In this document: one piece after another, positions 23,497 through 35,709 of the stretch | Layout: every line of letters starts with the position of its first letter | Numbering within the stretch: the first letter of the stretch is position 1 | Assembly: GCA_900073065.1 (NCBI GenBank) | Contig: FJOG01000043.1 | Location: forward strand, 366,775 to 430,774 | Length of the DNA: 64,000 nucleotides | Source: Phialocephala subalpina | Lineage: Eukaryota > Ascomycota > Leotiomycetes > Helotiales > Mollisiaceae | Direction: 5' to 3' | Notes under the pieces: model-generated | What the model saw: the letters and a program-made list of their open reading frames with translations, nothing else | What the model was told of the DNA's origin: nothing | The model's database searches: none | Made by a program: the position numbers and the translations under genes

Positions 23497-24564
23497 CTAA
23501 GCCATGAACACTCTCGCTCCCCTTCGTCTGTTGTTGTTTCCCTTAGTAGCAGCGGCATTGCCCTTCGCATTCTCGGCAGCCGCGGCGGCACCCTTCGCAG
23601 TCGTGGCACCTGTTGCGCCCTTGGCAGCAGCGGCTGCCGCAGCGGCAGCAGCACCCTTCCCTTTCTTTGCAGCGGTGCTCTTTGTTGCGGCCGAGGAGGT
23701 CGTGCTTGAAGCCACAGCTGCGGCAGAAGCTCCAGTCGCGATGCCTTCGGAAAGAAGAAGCTCCTTGATGGCGTCTGTTCCTTGTGCGGTAGTATCGGCG
23801 GCTTCGGCGTTGGACTTGAGTGCGGCGCCAAGATCCTTTTGGTTGGATGCGATCTGGGCTGTAATACCTTCGAGGGTTTGAGCAGTGGTGATGGTTGCGG
23901 CTTGGTTTGCGCTGGGAGTGGTGTCGGATTGCTGGACTGCGAAACATCCACCGAAAGGACCAGCAGCGGCGCTGTTGAAACAACGCACGGTGCACACATT
24001 TCCTGCGGAGGCTGTTTTGTGTCAACGACGGTCACGAGTACAAGTCTATGAAGGGGAGAAGTTGAAAAAGGATATCTTGGCTGAATACGTACCTCCAATG
24101 CATGCCAGGTCACTTGGCATTGTGAGAGTGAGGGCAATCTTTCCACTTGCCGCGTCGTTCTCGGTGACATTGAGAGGAATCTGGCCAGTTGCACCTTCGG
24201 CATTGCCAGTTGGGTCGAGATCGCATGTATATGGTCCAGCTCCATCGGCACTGACCTGATCGATAGACACGGCCACTGTGCTTCCCTTGGTGACGGATGT
24301 GACTGTCTTGTTCAACAACTGGTTCTCCGTATTCTCTCCGATGTCGATGTTGCCTGCCAATAAAGTCCTCCCGCACTCGTTGACGACGTTGGTGTTGATC
24401 TCTTGGAGGTTGATGATGTTTGCGTCGTTACCTGTTGTTTGAACTTGTAGACCTAGACTGGCAACTGAACCCTTCGTTCCTTGAGCGCTGAGGATGACTC
24501 CTTGGGCGTGAGCCACTGCCAACAAGGCAGGAGCGATGGAGAGTATTCGTACAATAGAAGACAT
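23497..24564 (-). CDS. Egh16/Gas1-like secreted protein
   Basis: A member of the Egh16/Gas1/MAS family, secreted proteins known from appressorium-forming and other plant-associated fungi; the biochemical role is unknown. Two exons, complement(23497-24002, 24093-24564), with a 90-nt intron, give 325 aa. A signal peptide covers about 1-20 (ALLAVAHA). Family marks include NECGRTLLAG (62-71), the DGAGPYTC core (107-114), CTVRC (161-165) and AGPFGGC (171-177), with cysteines placed for disulfides. After the domain comes an unusual Ala/Lys/Gly-rich tail of about 70 residues with a run of ten alanines and an RRR near the end. The start was chosen at the ATG that directly opens the signal peptide; an earlier in-frame ATG 14 codons upstream would spoil it. 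No lesions. Confidence 0.88.
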
Positions 24565-25341
24565 GTTGTCGAAGGTGGAAATAGACTTTGGAAATGTGCA
24601 CAGCACCAGGTTGAAGAGAAGAGTGATTAAGGTTACAAGTCAAGAAGAAAATCAGACCGGCTGGCAGTTGGAGAAATAAAGAGTGAACAAGCGGAAAAGA
24701 GACAGAAAGTTGGGATGGCGGACGAAAGGGAACTTATTATAGATTAGAATTATCGTGCGATTCTTGACAACCTCAAACAAACGACGAATCCACATTGGAG
24801 TCGATATCAGATGGTGCGCGATGTTTTGCAACGGCTGTTGTCGCATGGGTGGAGTGACAGTGGATTCGGAAGGTAATCCGAGACGAGGTGGATCATCGCC
24901 AAGACCTGCTTCGGCAGTCTGACAGGCCCGGTTATGCTTGAGTAAAACACTCTCGCGAAGTCAAACTGCTGACAGACTTTGACAGAAAATTTCGAGGTAG
25001 TAGACACTTTTGTTAGCAGCATCATTATATACAAATATATCCTCATGAATGTCTCTGCAATCCAGTATATTAACCTGATAATGAAGTGCTGCTGTCCCTC
25101 TGTGACCTGAAGCGAGCCCCTGAAGTTTAGCGAGTCTCACAAAAACATGTGTTTGACCCTCTGCTTCCGACGCCTCGCTGCCAACGAAGAAGCTTGGACA
25201 TCGAAACCCGGCGGCGCCTTGAAAAAGCTTCAATAGACATATTTCAAGCGGCAAATCTTAAATGTTAATTGCATGTCTGAGTTTGTCAAGTGGGGCTCGG
25301 GAGTACTGGGTCGAATGCGGCACCGGCTTTAGCGCTCTTAC
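24565..25341. other. Intergenic upstream of Egh16-like gene
   Basis: Contains the promoter of the Egh16-like gene. No further gene is supported. Confidence 0.35.
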
Positions 25342-25344
25342 TTA

Positions 25345-25615
25345 CGAGCCTAATCGCGGTAGTCTGTGCGATCAGGGCCATTTGCTCACTGAAGAACCCT
25401 ATAAGAAAAATCAAATTTTTTCATTTATATACTAATTCTCCAAATTTTTACAAAACAATTTAATTTACCTTCTTTTCAATCTAATTATAATAGTGCAAGT
25501 AATAATACTTTGTACTTGTTGAATAGAAGTTAATCAAAATAAACGATTTTGATTTTCATCGCTAAAAATGACCTGAAAAACAGCCTGATCGCACAGACTA
25601 CCGCGATTAGGCTCG
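25345..25615. mobile_element. 271-bp MITE with 32-bp perfect TIRs
   Basis: Perfect 32-bp terminal inverted repeats (25345-25376 and 25584-25615, outer end CGAGCCTAATCGCGG) are flanked on both sides by TTA (25342-25344 and 25616-25618). The interior is AT-rich with no coding capacity. A 3-bp TTA duplication fits PIF/Harbinger-type (TWA) insertion; a TA target of Tc1/mariner type cannot be excluded. Identical TIRs suggest a recent insertion, or one too short to be hit by RIP. Confidence 0.88.
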
Positions 25616-25618
25616 TTA

Positions 25619-26471
25619 CTTCTGCCCCCTACTTCAACCTTAAATTCTATTTCAACGGAAATTCGAATCTACAAAGATCACTTTATGCAATTTTGAATTC
25701 AAGGGTGGATCGGCCTTGAGTGGCATGTTCCAGTTGGGCATCAGACGGCGTTCTACCTTTTCGAGCTGTATGGCCCTGCTTAGCAGCCAGTGCATGCTGT
25801 CCTGTGTTGCGAACCTCGTCTCCAGCAGTGTGGATTCAAATTCTTCCATCTTGTGTTTAAATCCTTCGACAATTGCATTTCCGGGTATCAAAGTCTGATT
25901 CAAAATGACGTCATGTATGGCATTCTGTCCTTTATTTGCGCAATGCTTTAGCTATCACGAGATCCTTGGCATTGAACCCTTTTCAAATATCCAGCCTTAG
26001 TTAAATTCTATCACAAGCTGAACCAGAGTGTGATATTGCTTACAAATATTCTTTCTGACGACTTCAACCAATGCCTTCTATCTATGCATAGTAGGCTAGA
26101 AGGTTATGCAAGGCCGGGAGATCCACGAGCACGCTCGTTGCGTGATGGAACGACGTTCATGTGTATCGCATCACAAACTCAATTGAAAAGCGCTTCCGAG
26201 AGATTTGTGGGTTTTGGAATTTGGAAAGTTGACCATTTCCCATAGCATCAGCTTACAGCGTCAGCTTGGTTGAGATTTATTGAGACCGAGGAGATATCAA
26301 TTACTTGCAATGAATCTAGTGCCAAAATAAACGTATTGCCGTTTAGGGTGGTGTTTACAAATTCTCTATTGACCACAAGCTCATCCATTACCATCAAGCA
26401 TATTAGATTGAAAGCTAGAAAGTCTATGATATGCTCGAGACGAGCACTATATATAAGGGGACGACTATGGT
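25619..26471. other. Unassigned stretch before AT-rich block
   Basis: Short open frames on both strands (for example 25903-25652 minus, with HWLLSRAIQLEKVERRLMP) could be a fragment of a lost gene, but no family is recognised. Composition drops toward AT after 26.4 kb. Confidence 0.3.
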
Positions 26472-26894
26472 ACAGTCAGTGCCTTAAAGTTCCCGTGATT
26501 TTTTTTTTGACTTTACACTTTATATTTTCCAAAAACTTAAACTTCATATAACTTTACTAATTATAATTCAAATTAAAATCTGATTAATACTATTAATGCG
26601 CTTATATATCTTTTCTCTAACGATACAAAAATCTCTCGAAAATATTTAAAATTAGGCTTAATATTTTGTGTATTACTTTTTAGTTTTAATAATAATTTCT
26701 ATTCGAGTATTTATATTTGCACTTAAAGTATCAAATAATTTTTAGTCTAAAGTATCTCAAGCCGCTTAAAGACAAAATTCTAATCTTTATCGCGTATATT
26801 TTAACTCTAATTTATTTATTATAATCTCCGAAAATATTTTATAATATTTAGTCTTTAAATATTATTAAATATACTGTGGCAAGGCAGAATGGTA

Positions 26895-27026
26895 GGGCGG
26901 TGTATCACGTGGTTTGGCGAGGATATATTAAGAGATCTGGCATCTTGTATCTTAGTTCTTTAGGCAACTTTCTACGTGGTTCGCAAACATTAGAATTGAT
27001 TCCAAGAAGTTTACCCCTTTATAATA
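26895..27026 (+). repeat. 132-bp direct repeat, left copy
   Basis: Starts GGGCGGTGTATCACG after a TA and matches 34359-34490 throughout, with many C/T and G/A differences. The left copy is less AT-rich. It may be target sequence shared by two TIR insertions, or the end of a further element. Confidence 0.7.
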
Positions 27027-27453
27027 CTCGATTAAATTTAAATTAAAAGAGTAAAAAAGTTAGTTTATAAATTATATAATCTTTTTATTAGCGAATTAAA
27101 CTTTGATTTTCTTAATATAATAAATAAAGGTATTATTTTATATAAATAAATATTTTAAATTAAATTTTTCGTAAATTAAAGTAAATTTTACGTTTAAAAC
27201 CTTAATATAAAAATTAGTAAAATATTTATACTTTTAGTTCTTAAAATCTTAATTTATAATATAAAAATTAAATTGCTCGAGATTTTAAAAGTATATTTAA
27301 ATTATAATTTTTTTCGCTTTTATTTATAAGAATACTTATTACTTTATATATATATTCCCTATTCCTTTACATTTAAATACTAATGCGTAAAATACTCAAT
27401 AAATCGTTTATTAATATTTTTTTAAGTAAAAAATAATTATCGTTTATACTTTT

Positions 27454-27663
27454 TATTGGTATTACCAAGGATACTTAATTACATGTGAATAAATTAGAAA
27501 CGTAATACAATAAGATTATACTATTGTATTCCGTTGAATTATAAATAATCAGAAGTAAAAACGCAAAGTTGGAGAGTTATATCCTCTAACTTTACGCGTT
27601 CCCACGCTAGTCCTAGTGCAGCCTAGCGTCGCACGTGATTACGTGCTTATTCTTATACTTACA
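27454..27663 (-). repeat. Copia LTR (3' LTR in element sense)
   Basis: 210 bp, the same length as the LTR at 33676-33885. Its outer end TATTGGTATTACC aligns with TGTTAATATTACT of the other, with only transition differences, so the usual TG end has become TA. It ends ACA. The 16-bp palindrome present in the other LTR has lost symmetry here through one C-to-T change (27631-27646). Confidence 0.9.
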
Positions 27664-27959
27664 CTAGCACTTCTTTCTTTATAGTAAAGACTAAAGCCAA
27701 TTTTCCAGAGAAATAAACGCAATTATCCTCTACTTTTACCGTATACCGTTAATACGTAAAACTCGCTAATATTCTAATAATTACTTAAAATATTAAGCTA
27801 AAAGAGGGGGAAATCCCCCATTTCTAGCTTTATCGATTAAGCAACTATAACTCTAAAATATAACGCGTAAATTACTTTTCTACTTTTCTTTATTTTTCTC
27901 TTTACCTCTTTTCGCTCTACTCCACTACTCTATTATCCTTTCCTCTTTTAACCCATTTT

Positions 27960-28190
27960 TCCATTCTCACCGTAAGGCAATTAGTATCTAAGAACTTCTT
28001 TAGAGCTTTATTAAGTGTTAACTTCGTTATAATATCGATTATATTGTTTTGCCTATTAATCCACCGAATCTCCTATAATTCTCTACGCTTATACGATTAA
28101 CGTAAAGCCATAATATCGATCATTAGACGCTTCTCTTTAATAGTGCTTAATTTAATTAAGTACTCGTACAAAGAATAAGAGTTGGTATAT
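27960..28190 (-). pseudogene. Copia RNase H remnant
   Basis: The minus-strand translation shows EKRLMIDIMALR, RRELxEIRWINRQNNII and LNKALKKFLDTNCL in one frame with stops between, matching the RNase H end of fungal copia Pol. A homologous stretch lies at 61950-62190 in the second AT-rich block. Confidence 0.75.
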
Positions 28191-29941
28191 ACGATAATAG
28201 GAATAATAAGAAATCCAAATTGTTCCGTGATCATATTAATAGTAATGCCAATAGTAATAGCTATATCTACTCTTTTTATTATATTATATATCTTAGAGGC
28301 TAATACGCTCCTAATTACGCGTTTGCTTTTTATCGAGCTCTAATAGATAAAGTTACCCTTAAATTCGAATTCTTTACCGTTTAATCGAATCGATTCATTC
28401 GCAAGAACGATTCCATATCCAATTTAGGAGCTAAAATCTTTATTGTTTGCGAATAATCTATCGACAAAGACGAATAACTTGGCCACAAATAATTGGAGAG
28501 GGATATACGTAATGCCTCTATTCATATTGTCGATCTACCATTTGAGTCTTTTATTGAGAGTAGCGACTTCGTCCTTAATCGGGTCTTAGTATTAAGTAGT
28601 AACAAATAAATCAAAGATTGCCTCCGATTAGTAAATAGTAGTAATGTATACTCCTTTAGCGCGCTATTCTCTATAATCGACCTAGAAATTGGCAGATTTA
28701 ATATCAATTAATTTAAGCTTCTTACTTTGCTCTTTTTGTTTTAATTCGATCGTATTTCCGTATTAAGATAAAATACATTCATTGAAAATTAATAGCGTAT
28801 TCGGTATTAAAACTTCTTTAAATTTAATTAAAAATTTAACCTTTTTAAGCTCGTTTTCCTCAAGGGCAAAGAATAATCCGTTTACTAAAATGAGAGTATT
28901 ATTTGTTTGCATATTAATAACGTCGAATACGTCTTTCGTAATTATAATTAAAAAGTAGGGGTCGTATATCGATATAATTATAAATAGCTTCTCTTTATAG
29001 TGCTTATAGTACGTAGTCTATTAATGGGTTCCGACTTTCGCAATACTATATAATAGCTTTAAGATAATTATAATAATATCGAGTAAGTATAAATAACGTG
29101 TTTCCTTTGGCAATCGTATTAATATAAGTCGTTAGAAGTTTATCGCAAATTAAATGTAAATTTAAATAATATCTCGAAATTATAATCCGATCTTTTTACT
29201 TAGAAATTGAGTTAAAATAAGCGCTAATACTATAATAACTCGCTAATTAACTCGTTAAATTATCGGAGATTATATAAGAATCATTTGCTTTCCCTTATCG
29301 TTATAACCTTAAATTACGAGTTTTGATTTCTCGTATAAATTATTCGTAGTTTTGCTTTTAATCTCGTTAATTAATCTCGAATTGAAAATACGAACTCTAA
29401 TATACTTAATATAATCGAACTTCGTAAAATTAAATACCCCTCCGATAATAAGACCGTTTATTTCCTTTTTTTGAGAAGCTTTAAATAGATATCCGGGGGT
29501 AGTAATTATATTCTCCCGACGTAACTTCAAAGTTAACTCTATATTAGACTTCTCTTTACTTATTATGAAAACTATAAATAATATACTTTTTTCCTTAATA
29601 ATAGTCGTAAATACGTTATTAAAATCCTCGTTATCCTTATTTTCAGCGTAGTACTATTAGACTTTATTTCGTGATTTTTTAAGTTTATCGCGATTACGGC
29701 GCTAGATTGTTTTGTTTTGCTCGATCGACTCTTTATAATTTAGACTTTCCTTATTTAAATCGTTCGACGGGGAAACTCGAGGGGTCGAATCGTCGAAAGT
29801 TGACTACTTATTATCGTTTTTATAGTATGGTTTAATTATTGTTAATCGGAAGTTTATCGGTCCGTAGAGTATATCGATAGTACAAATCTCACTATTCGTA
29901 TCTAATAGTTTGTATAGACTACTTTATCCTCCTTTTTCGCG

Positions 29942-30298
29942 TTAAACGCGTACGTTAAATATAATTGGTAATCTTAGAGTAAGCGTAATATTCGGCCCAT
30001 TTCTTATAATTAGCGCGTTCGTAATTTGTCGTTTAGTATAAAGGCGTCGGATTTCTTTAGTAGTTGCGCGGATTACTTCAACTCTCTTAATAATTAATAG
30101 TAATAGTACATTTTCACTAGTTATTCTAAGGTAAGCCTTAAAGACTAATAAAGTTGGTATAAGTCCATTAAATCCGATTAAATCGTTAACGGCTTTAATT
30201 GCTATTTGCAAAACTATATCCTTTTCAATTTGTTTACGAATTAGCTCGTCGCGAATAATCTCGTAAGCTCGTCGTAATAAAGTATAATATTTCTCCAC
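29942..30298 (-). pseudogene. Copia integrase C-terminal remnant
   Basis: The longest open frame in the element (118 aa). It contains KAVNDLIGFNGLIPTLLVFK, then KEIRRLYTKRQITNALIIRN, matching the conserved LVPTLLVFGAYPRM and RNGP blocks of fungal copia polyproteins. It is open only by chance between stops. Confidence 0.75.
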
Positions 30299-33200
30299 TT
30301 TTCCTACGTTATTATAGGCTTTAATAAGGACTTTTTTGATTTCGATTACTATGGATTTAATGTATTATCGGAATTTTATTAATGAAAAGTTCTTTTTAGC
30401 GTCGTGTACAATATAATTAAATGATCTTTAATATGTATCAATTTAGTATATACGCAGAGTATTCTATGCCTCTCTCGTAAACATATCCTTAAGAAATCGG
30501 GCTACTTAAAATGCTATAAACGAGTTTATTACTTATAAAATTGGCTTATTATCTAAGTATAAAACGTCGATAATAATTGAGTAATTAAATTCGTGGTCAT
30601 TTTATAGAGTAAACTTGAATTTTCCCGGAGATTTACCGTGCATTTAGCAATAGTAGTAGTACTTAGTGAAGTATTTAATATGCTTAGCGTTTACTTTATA
30701 GCCAGCGCGCTAAAGGACTTTCAATAGTCGTCGAATTGATAGATAATTAAAACGTCGATGTAATTAGCATAATTCAATTTTAATAAAATGATTTTAAACT
30801 ATACTTTGTTCGTACTAATGTAGTAATATCTACGAGTGGCTCTATTTACGTACGATTAGAACGATTTTATTTCTTTGAATTAAAATATTCTTTAAATTAT
30901 CGAGCTTTATATTTATTTTATTTATATTTTAAATATAGAATAAAAAAGGCGTGTTTATAGGGACAATATAAAAGATAATAACTTTTAGTGGAATATCGAC
31001 TCGAATTATTCCTTAAAATATAGTAATACTTTTACCAAATTTGATTTTATAAGCGCTAATTGTAGTAGTATTTAATTGTACGCTAACGTCGATTTTTCGC
31101 AGAACTATAAATTGTAATTGGCCAATAGTTGATACTCTAACAACTCCGCTATCGGGTATAATTCCTTAGAAAACCTCTAATGAATATCGGTCTTCGAACG
31201 TAAAAACTAAATATTGATCCGGTCCGAGTACTAATTGTTAGGATAGCGTTAAAGTATAGAAGATATCCTCTCTCGTAACTATATAGCGGACAAATTAATT
31301 ATTGAGGATAGTAATAGTTTACGTACTATTAATTTCTCTAAGTTCCGTAATGTAATTATTATATCCGTCCTTTATTTTTATGTTTATAAGTAGTTAATTT
31401 AATTCTATTTATTTCTCATTTTTTAAACTCTTTACACTCTTATATTAAACAAAAAAGCTCTAATAATACGCAAGTATAATATCGTAATCCACTTTATATT
31501 AAGATCGTTATCGAAATCGATCGTAGGTTTAACGTCGTTCTTTTATCGAGTGTTTTATTGATTAATACCCCGGTTTATTACAAATGTAATACTTTTTTTG
31601 ATATAAAACCAAACTTCTTTAATATTTACGTTTTTCTCGATATTTACCGCGAGAACCTCCTCTATTTCGTTATCCTCCTTTACTTTATCTTCTTCTGTTT
31701 CTACTACTTCGTTTATATATTCGATCAATTTATAGTTACTTCGAGTCGTCGTCGTTACCGCTCTCTTAATATTTGCTAGTATTATTTAAATTATATTATT
31801 GTATTTCTCGTAAGCGTATCGCAATACCAATTGTCGATCGTAGCTCGGCGTAAACACTTTCGAACGTAGTAGTAAACTTATAGAATACTAAGTTGCACTC
31901 CTCAACTCCGCGGTAAACGCTAATAATTTAATCTCGGAGGTTATACTTCTTTTAATACTCGTCGAATAAACTTATTTAAATCTTTTAGAGTTCATTAAAA
32001 AGTATTTAAAGACACTTTAACTTAGTTTTTAACGAGTTACTTTTAACGATTCGTAGTAACGTAATTTCTCTTTATATCGATATATACAATTATCGATTCT
32101 CTTTAATCTCGAAGTATTTTCGAATTATATTTATTATTAATTCGAAGTCGAGATTTCTTCTTATAATATAATTATAATAGTAAATACTCGCGCGACTTTT
32201 TAATATAATAGAAAACGCCTTATTAAATTAGTCCTTTAATAGTCCGACTTTATTATAATAATCATAAAAGACTTATAATTTACTATCGAAGAAATCGTAT
32301 AACTCTCCACCGTATTTTTTATCTTCGGAGTAAATTTTCATTAAATCTATAATTAATTTAATCGTCGAGCTCGATCGGCTCGATTATTGATCCGAGTAAA
32401 AGTCTTCGTGTAAAAGGTTGCCGATTAGTGGGACATTGTCTATTCTACTTTACTAGAGCTATATTTAATTTTATTACTATTTCTCTTAAAGTTGAATATT
32501 CGTACCCGTTAATATTTCGGTAGTAGTAAATGTAATTAAATTTTTAATAATTGAATTCGTCGCGTTTTATTTGGTGGTTACTTATTATTCTAATTATTAT
32601 TGAAGTGTTTATTGTAATATAAATAGCTAACTCAAAATAATTGGAAACAACGATTGATTTTGTCGTGAGTAAAAGCTACTACGATTTCTCAATTAATCGT
32701 TGATTTTTTGCGTAGTCTACTTATGGAATTCTTTTGAGTTGATAACTCGAATAAAGTTCTCAGTAATTAACGCTTTATCTCTTAGTACTTAGTATTTATA
32801 TATGCGTAAGAAGTTGCGCAAATAACAAATAAAATCAAAATCGACCAAACGAAAGATTTCTATTATTTATCCTATAAAATCTTCTTTAAAAGCTTCTTAT
32901 AAATTGTAGTCTATATATTTTTCTCTCTTATAGATATTAAAACGGCGTATAATAAATCCGTTGATAGTCTCTTCGTTTTAATCGTTTTTATTCGTAAAAT
33001 TAAATCGCTTTCCTTATTTGTTTTCATTGTAAGGGAAATCTTTCTTCGATACGTCCGCTATTTTAAAGTATAATTTAATATTAATTAAAAAGAAGTTTAA
33101 TTGTAATTCGATCAAATATTACTACATTTAATATTAAGTAACGAGAATTGCGTAAAGTGTTTTATCGTAAGCGTAAAGTGTTTAATCGTAAACACTTTAT

Positions 33201-33675
33201 CGAAAGAATTATCGAAAGTCGTTTATCGAGGGTAAACTATCGAAAATCGTACTCGAAATTTTGTCGGAGATATAATCGTAAGTATAAATTATCGCTATTC
33301 GAGTGGAAGTTTGCGTTTTCTTAATTAATAGAGACGAAAACTCAATTAAAAGGTCGCCGTTTCGGGGCTATAGAATGGTATCGTTTTTAACGTTGATCTT
33401 AAGTAGCGCTTTAAACTACTTATTTCAAGTCTTCGTAAACGTTTGTTGTTTTGCGTGATAAACGCAAACTTAATTAAATAGTACAAAGTTGGGACTCTTC
33501 TCGCGCTTCCTTTTTAAGTCCTTTAATAATCGCAACGTCTTTAGCGCGTTCTTTTAAGAAGCCTTTAAAATCGTATTAATTATTTTAAGCGCGTAATTAC
33601 TTTTTTTGCGTCGTAATTAACCTTTTCCAATATAAATTTAATTATTCCGTAATTGATTAAATAATTACTAATTAG

Positions 33676-33885
33676 TGTTAATATTACTAGGGATATTTAA
33701 TTATATATAAATAAATTAAAAACGTAATATAATAAGATTGTATTATTGTATTCCGTTGAGTTGTAAATGATTAGAAGTAAGAGCGCAAAATTGGAGAGTT
33801 ATATCCTCTAACTTTGCGCGTTCCCATGCTAGTCCTAGTGCAGCCTAGCGTCGCACGTGATCACGTGCTTACTCTTATACCCACA
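33676..33885 (-). repeat. Copia LTR (5' LTR in element sense)
   Basis: 210 bp, outer end ACACCC and inner end TGTTAATATT on the plus strand. It contains a perfect 16-bp palindrome GCACGTGATCACGTGC (33853-33868) with two CACGTG E-boxes, and an imperfect hairpin (about 33783-33820) around TTATAT. Confidence 0.9.
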
Positions 33886-34358
33886 CTTTTAATTCTTAAT
33901 TTTATATTCCTTTAAAATCTTTTTAATAGTTTTCCTTTTAAAAGTAACCTCGTAAGTTTTTATAACTTTAATATAAGAATCCTTAAGAAAGCGATAAACG
34001 TATCGTAATACAAATCGTTTTTTAATATCTAAATAATATTTTAATCGATCGATTCGAAGTAAAAAGTGCTTATTATCGCGTAATATCTCTTTTTTAATCG
34101 TATTATTAACGTTTATATATAAATAAGAATAAAACTATTAAATTATAGCTTTAATTACGCCGCTATTATATATATTAATAATTCGACTTTTTTTAAACTT
34201 AATAAGTACTTTCTTTAGAAAAGGATTACTATTTATAAGTTTAAAAGGAGTGTATTCTAATAGTATATTATAATGTTTAAAGAAAAAGGAGGAACGCGCT
34301 TCGCGAAAAAACGCGCTTTTAAATTAAAAATCACGGGAACTTTAGGGCACGGATTATA

Positions 34359-34490
34359 GGGCGGTATATTACGTAGTTTAATTGAGGATATATTAGGAGA
34401 TTTGGTATCTTATATTTTTAGTTCTTTAGGTAGCTTTCCACGGGTTTGCAAACATTAGAATTAATTCCAAAAGTTTATCCTTTTATAATA
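34359..34490 (+). repeat. 132-bp direct repeat, right copy
   Basis: Partner of 26895-27026, begins right after the TA at the right TIR end, more AT-rich than the left copy. Confidence 0.7.
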
Positions 34491-35707
34491 TTTATTTATA
34501 TAGCTTTTCTTTATTTTATTTTATTCCGCGAAAATTAATTTTTTTTTTATAATATATAAATTATCAAAGAAATTTTTTTTCTTCGAAATTTTATAGTAAT
34601 ATTTTAGCTCTTGAAATATTATTCGAATTAAATTTTTTCTAATATAAATTTTTAAGAATAAATCTTTGAATATTATTTAATATAAAAAATATTAAAAAAT
34701 AAAATTATTTGGATTATAATTCTTTTATTATAATATATTAATATAAAAAAGTATTTTTACCAAGTAAATTATTAGAAAATTAATTTAATATAATACGAAA
34801 AAATTAAAAATCTTATATAATAATTATAAGAGAAAATTTAAAACCTAATTCCAAAAATCAAAATAATATAATAATTCAAAGAAAAATATATATATTTAGA
34901 ATTTTAAGTATTTTTATATATTATAATATAATAAGAATATTAAAAAAATTTAATAATAAAATTATAAATTATTTAATTTTTTATTAAAAGGAAATTTAAT
35001 TTTAAAATATTTAATATAATATAATTAAATATAAAATAAATAATATAAAATATTTTTATTTTCTTTTATATAAAAATAAAAGAATATTATATTTTATATA
35101 AATTTAATATAATATTATATAAGCGTAATAAATTCGTTTAATATTTTATATTTTATATTTTCAAAACTTAGAATTAAATTTTTTTCTTAATAAAACTTTT
35201 ATATTATAACCTCGAAATTCGGAAATAAAATAATAATTATAATAAAATAAAAGGAAATAATTAATAATATAATTATAATTATAATATTTTCTTATTATAA
35301 ATTAAATTCTAATAAAAAATAAAAAAAGAATAATAATAAATTAATTATATTTATATATATTTATATAATAAAAATTTAAAACTTTCAAATTATAAAAATT
35401 TCGATATATAAAAATAAATATTAAATTAATTTATTTATATTTATAAATTAAATTTATTATTTTATTATTTTAATTATATTTATTATTAATTTATTACCGA
35501 TTTATTATCTTGCCAAAGTAATTTATATAATGATTATATAATCATAATATTTACTTCGTATTTGGGCCGGTTTTATCTAATAGGAAAGATGGGATCCTAA
35601 AGTAAATATCCTAACTAAGTAAGAAGTAATCATGAAATAATTACATAAAATGGAGCGGAGAGCGGTATTCTCCCCATTTACCGGCAATTTTATGCCTGCG
35701 TACTTCG
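34491..35707. other. Extremely AT-rich stretch
   Basis: Almost only A and T, with no recognisable gene or terminal repeat until about 35.5 kb, where composition recovers just before the Tc1-like element. Probably older RIP-degraded transposon sequence. Confidence 0.6.
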
Positions 35708-35709
35708 TA

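Larger units (their letters stand above)
27454..33885 (-). mobile_element. Full-length RIP-inactivated copia retrotransposon
   Basis: A 6432-bp element with 210-bp LTRs at both ends and a 5-bp target duplication CTTTT (27449-27453 and 33886-33890). Coding sense is minus. Around 30.3-29.9 kb the minus frame reads KAVNDLIGFNGLIPTLLVFK, typical of fungal copia integrase. Around 28.16-27.97 kb the minus strand reads KEKRLMIDIMALR, then RWINRQNNIIDIITK, the RNase H end. Integrase upstream of RNase H is the copia order. The reading frames are full of stops; many fall where Gln or Arg is expected, as C-to-T RIP would produce. The element cannot make protein. Confidence 0.9.
26474..34356. mobile_element. 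TA-flanked TIR element interrupted by copia
   Basis: Left end CAGTCAGTGCCTTAAAG (26474 on) and the reverse complement of the right end (34356 back) match over about 30 bp with mainly G/A and C/T differences. Both ends touch TA (26472-26473, 34357-34358), the Tc1/mariner target. Subtracting the nested copia and its 5-bp duplication leaves about 1.45 kb, a normal size for such an element. The inner sequence is AT-rich with no open transposase. The differences between TIRs are of the RIP kind. Moderate confidence, because a 132-bp repeat inside the left arm complicates the structure. Confidence 0.55.

Noticed and set aside
23504..24259. Ala- and Pro-rich frames overlapping the Egh16-like gene
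   Set aside because: They are shadows of the GC-rich alanine tail coding sequence.
33853..33868. A Pho85-Pho4 regulatory circuit linking the kinase gene to the LTR E-boxes
   Set aside because: Nothing in the sequence connects a kinase gene to an LTR 26 kb away; CACGTG is a common bHLH site.
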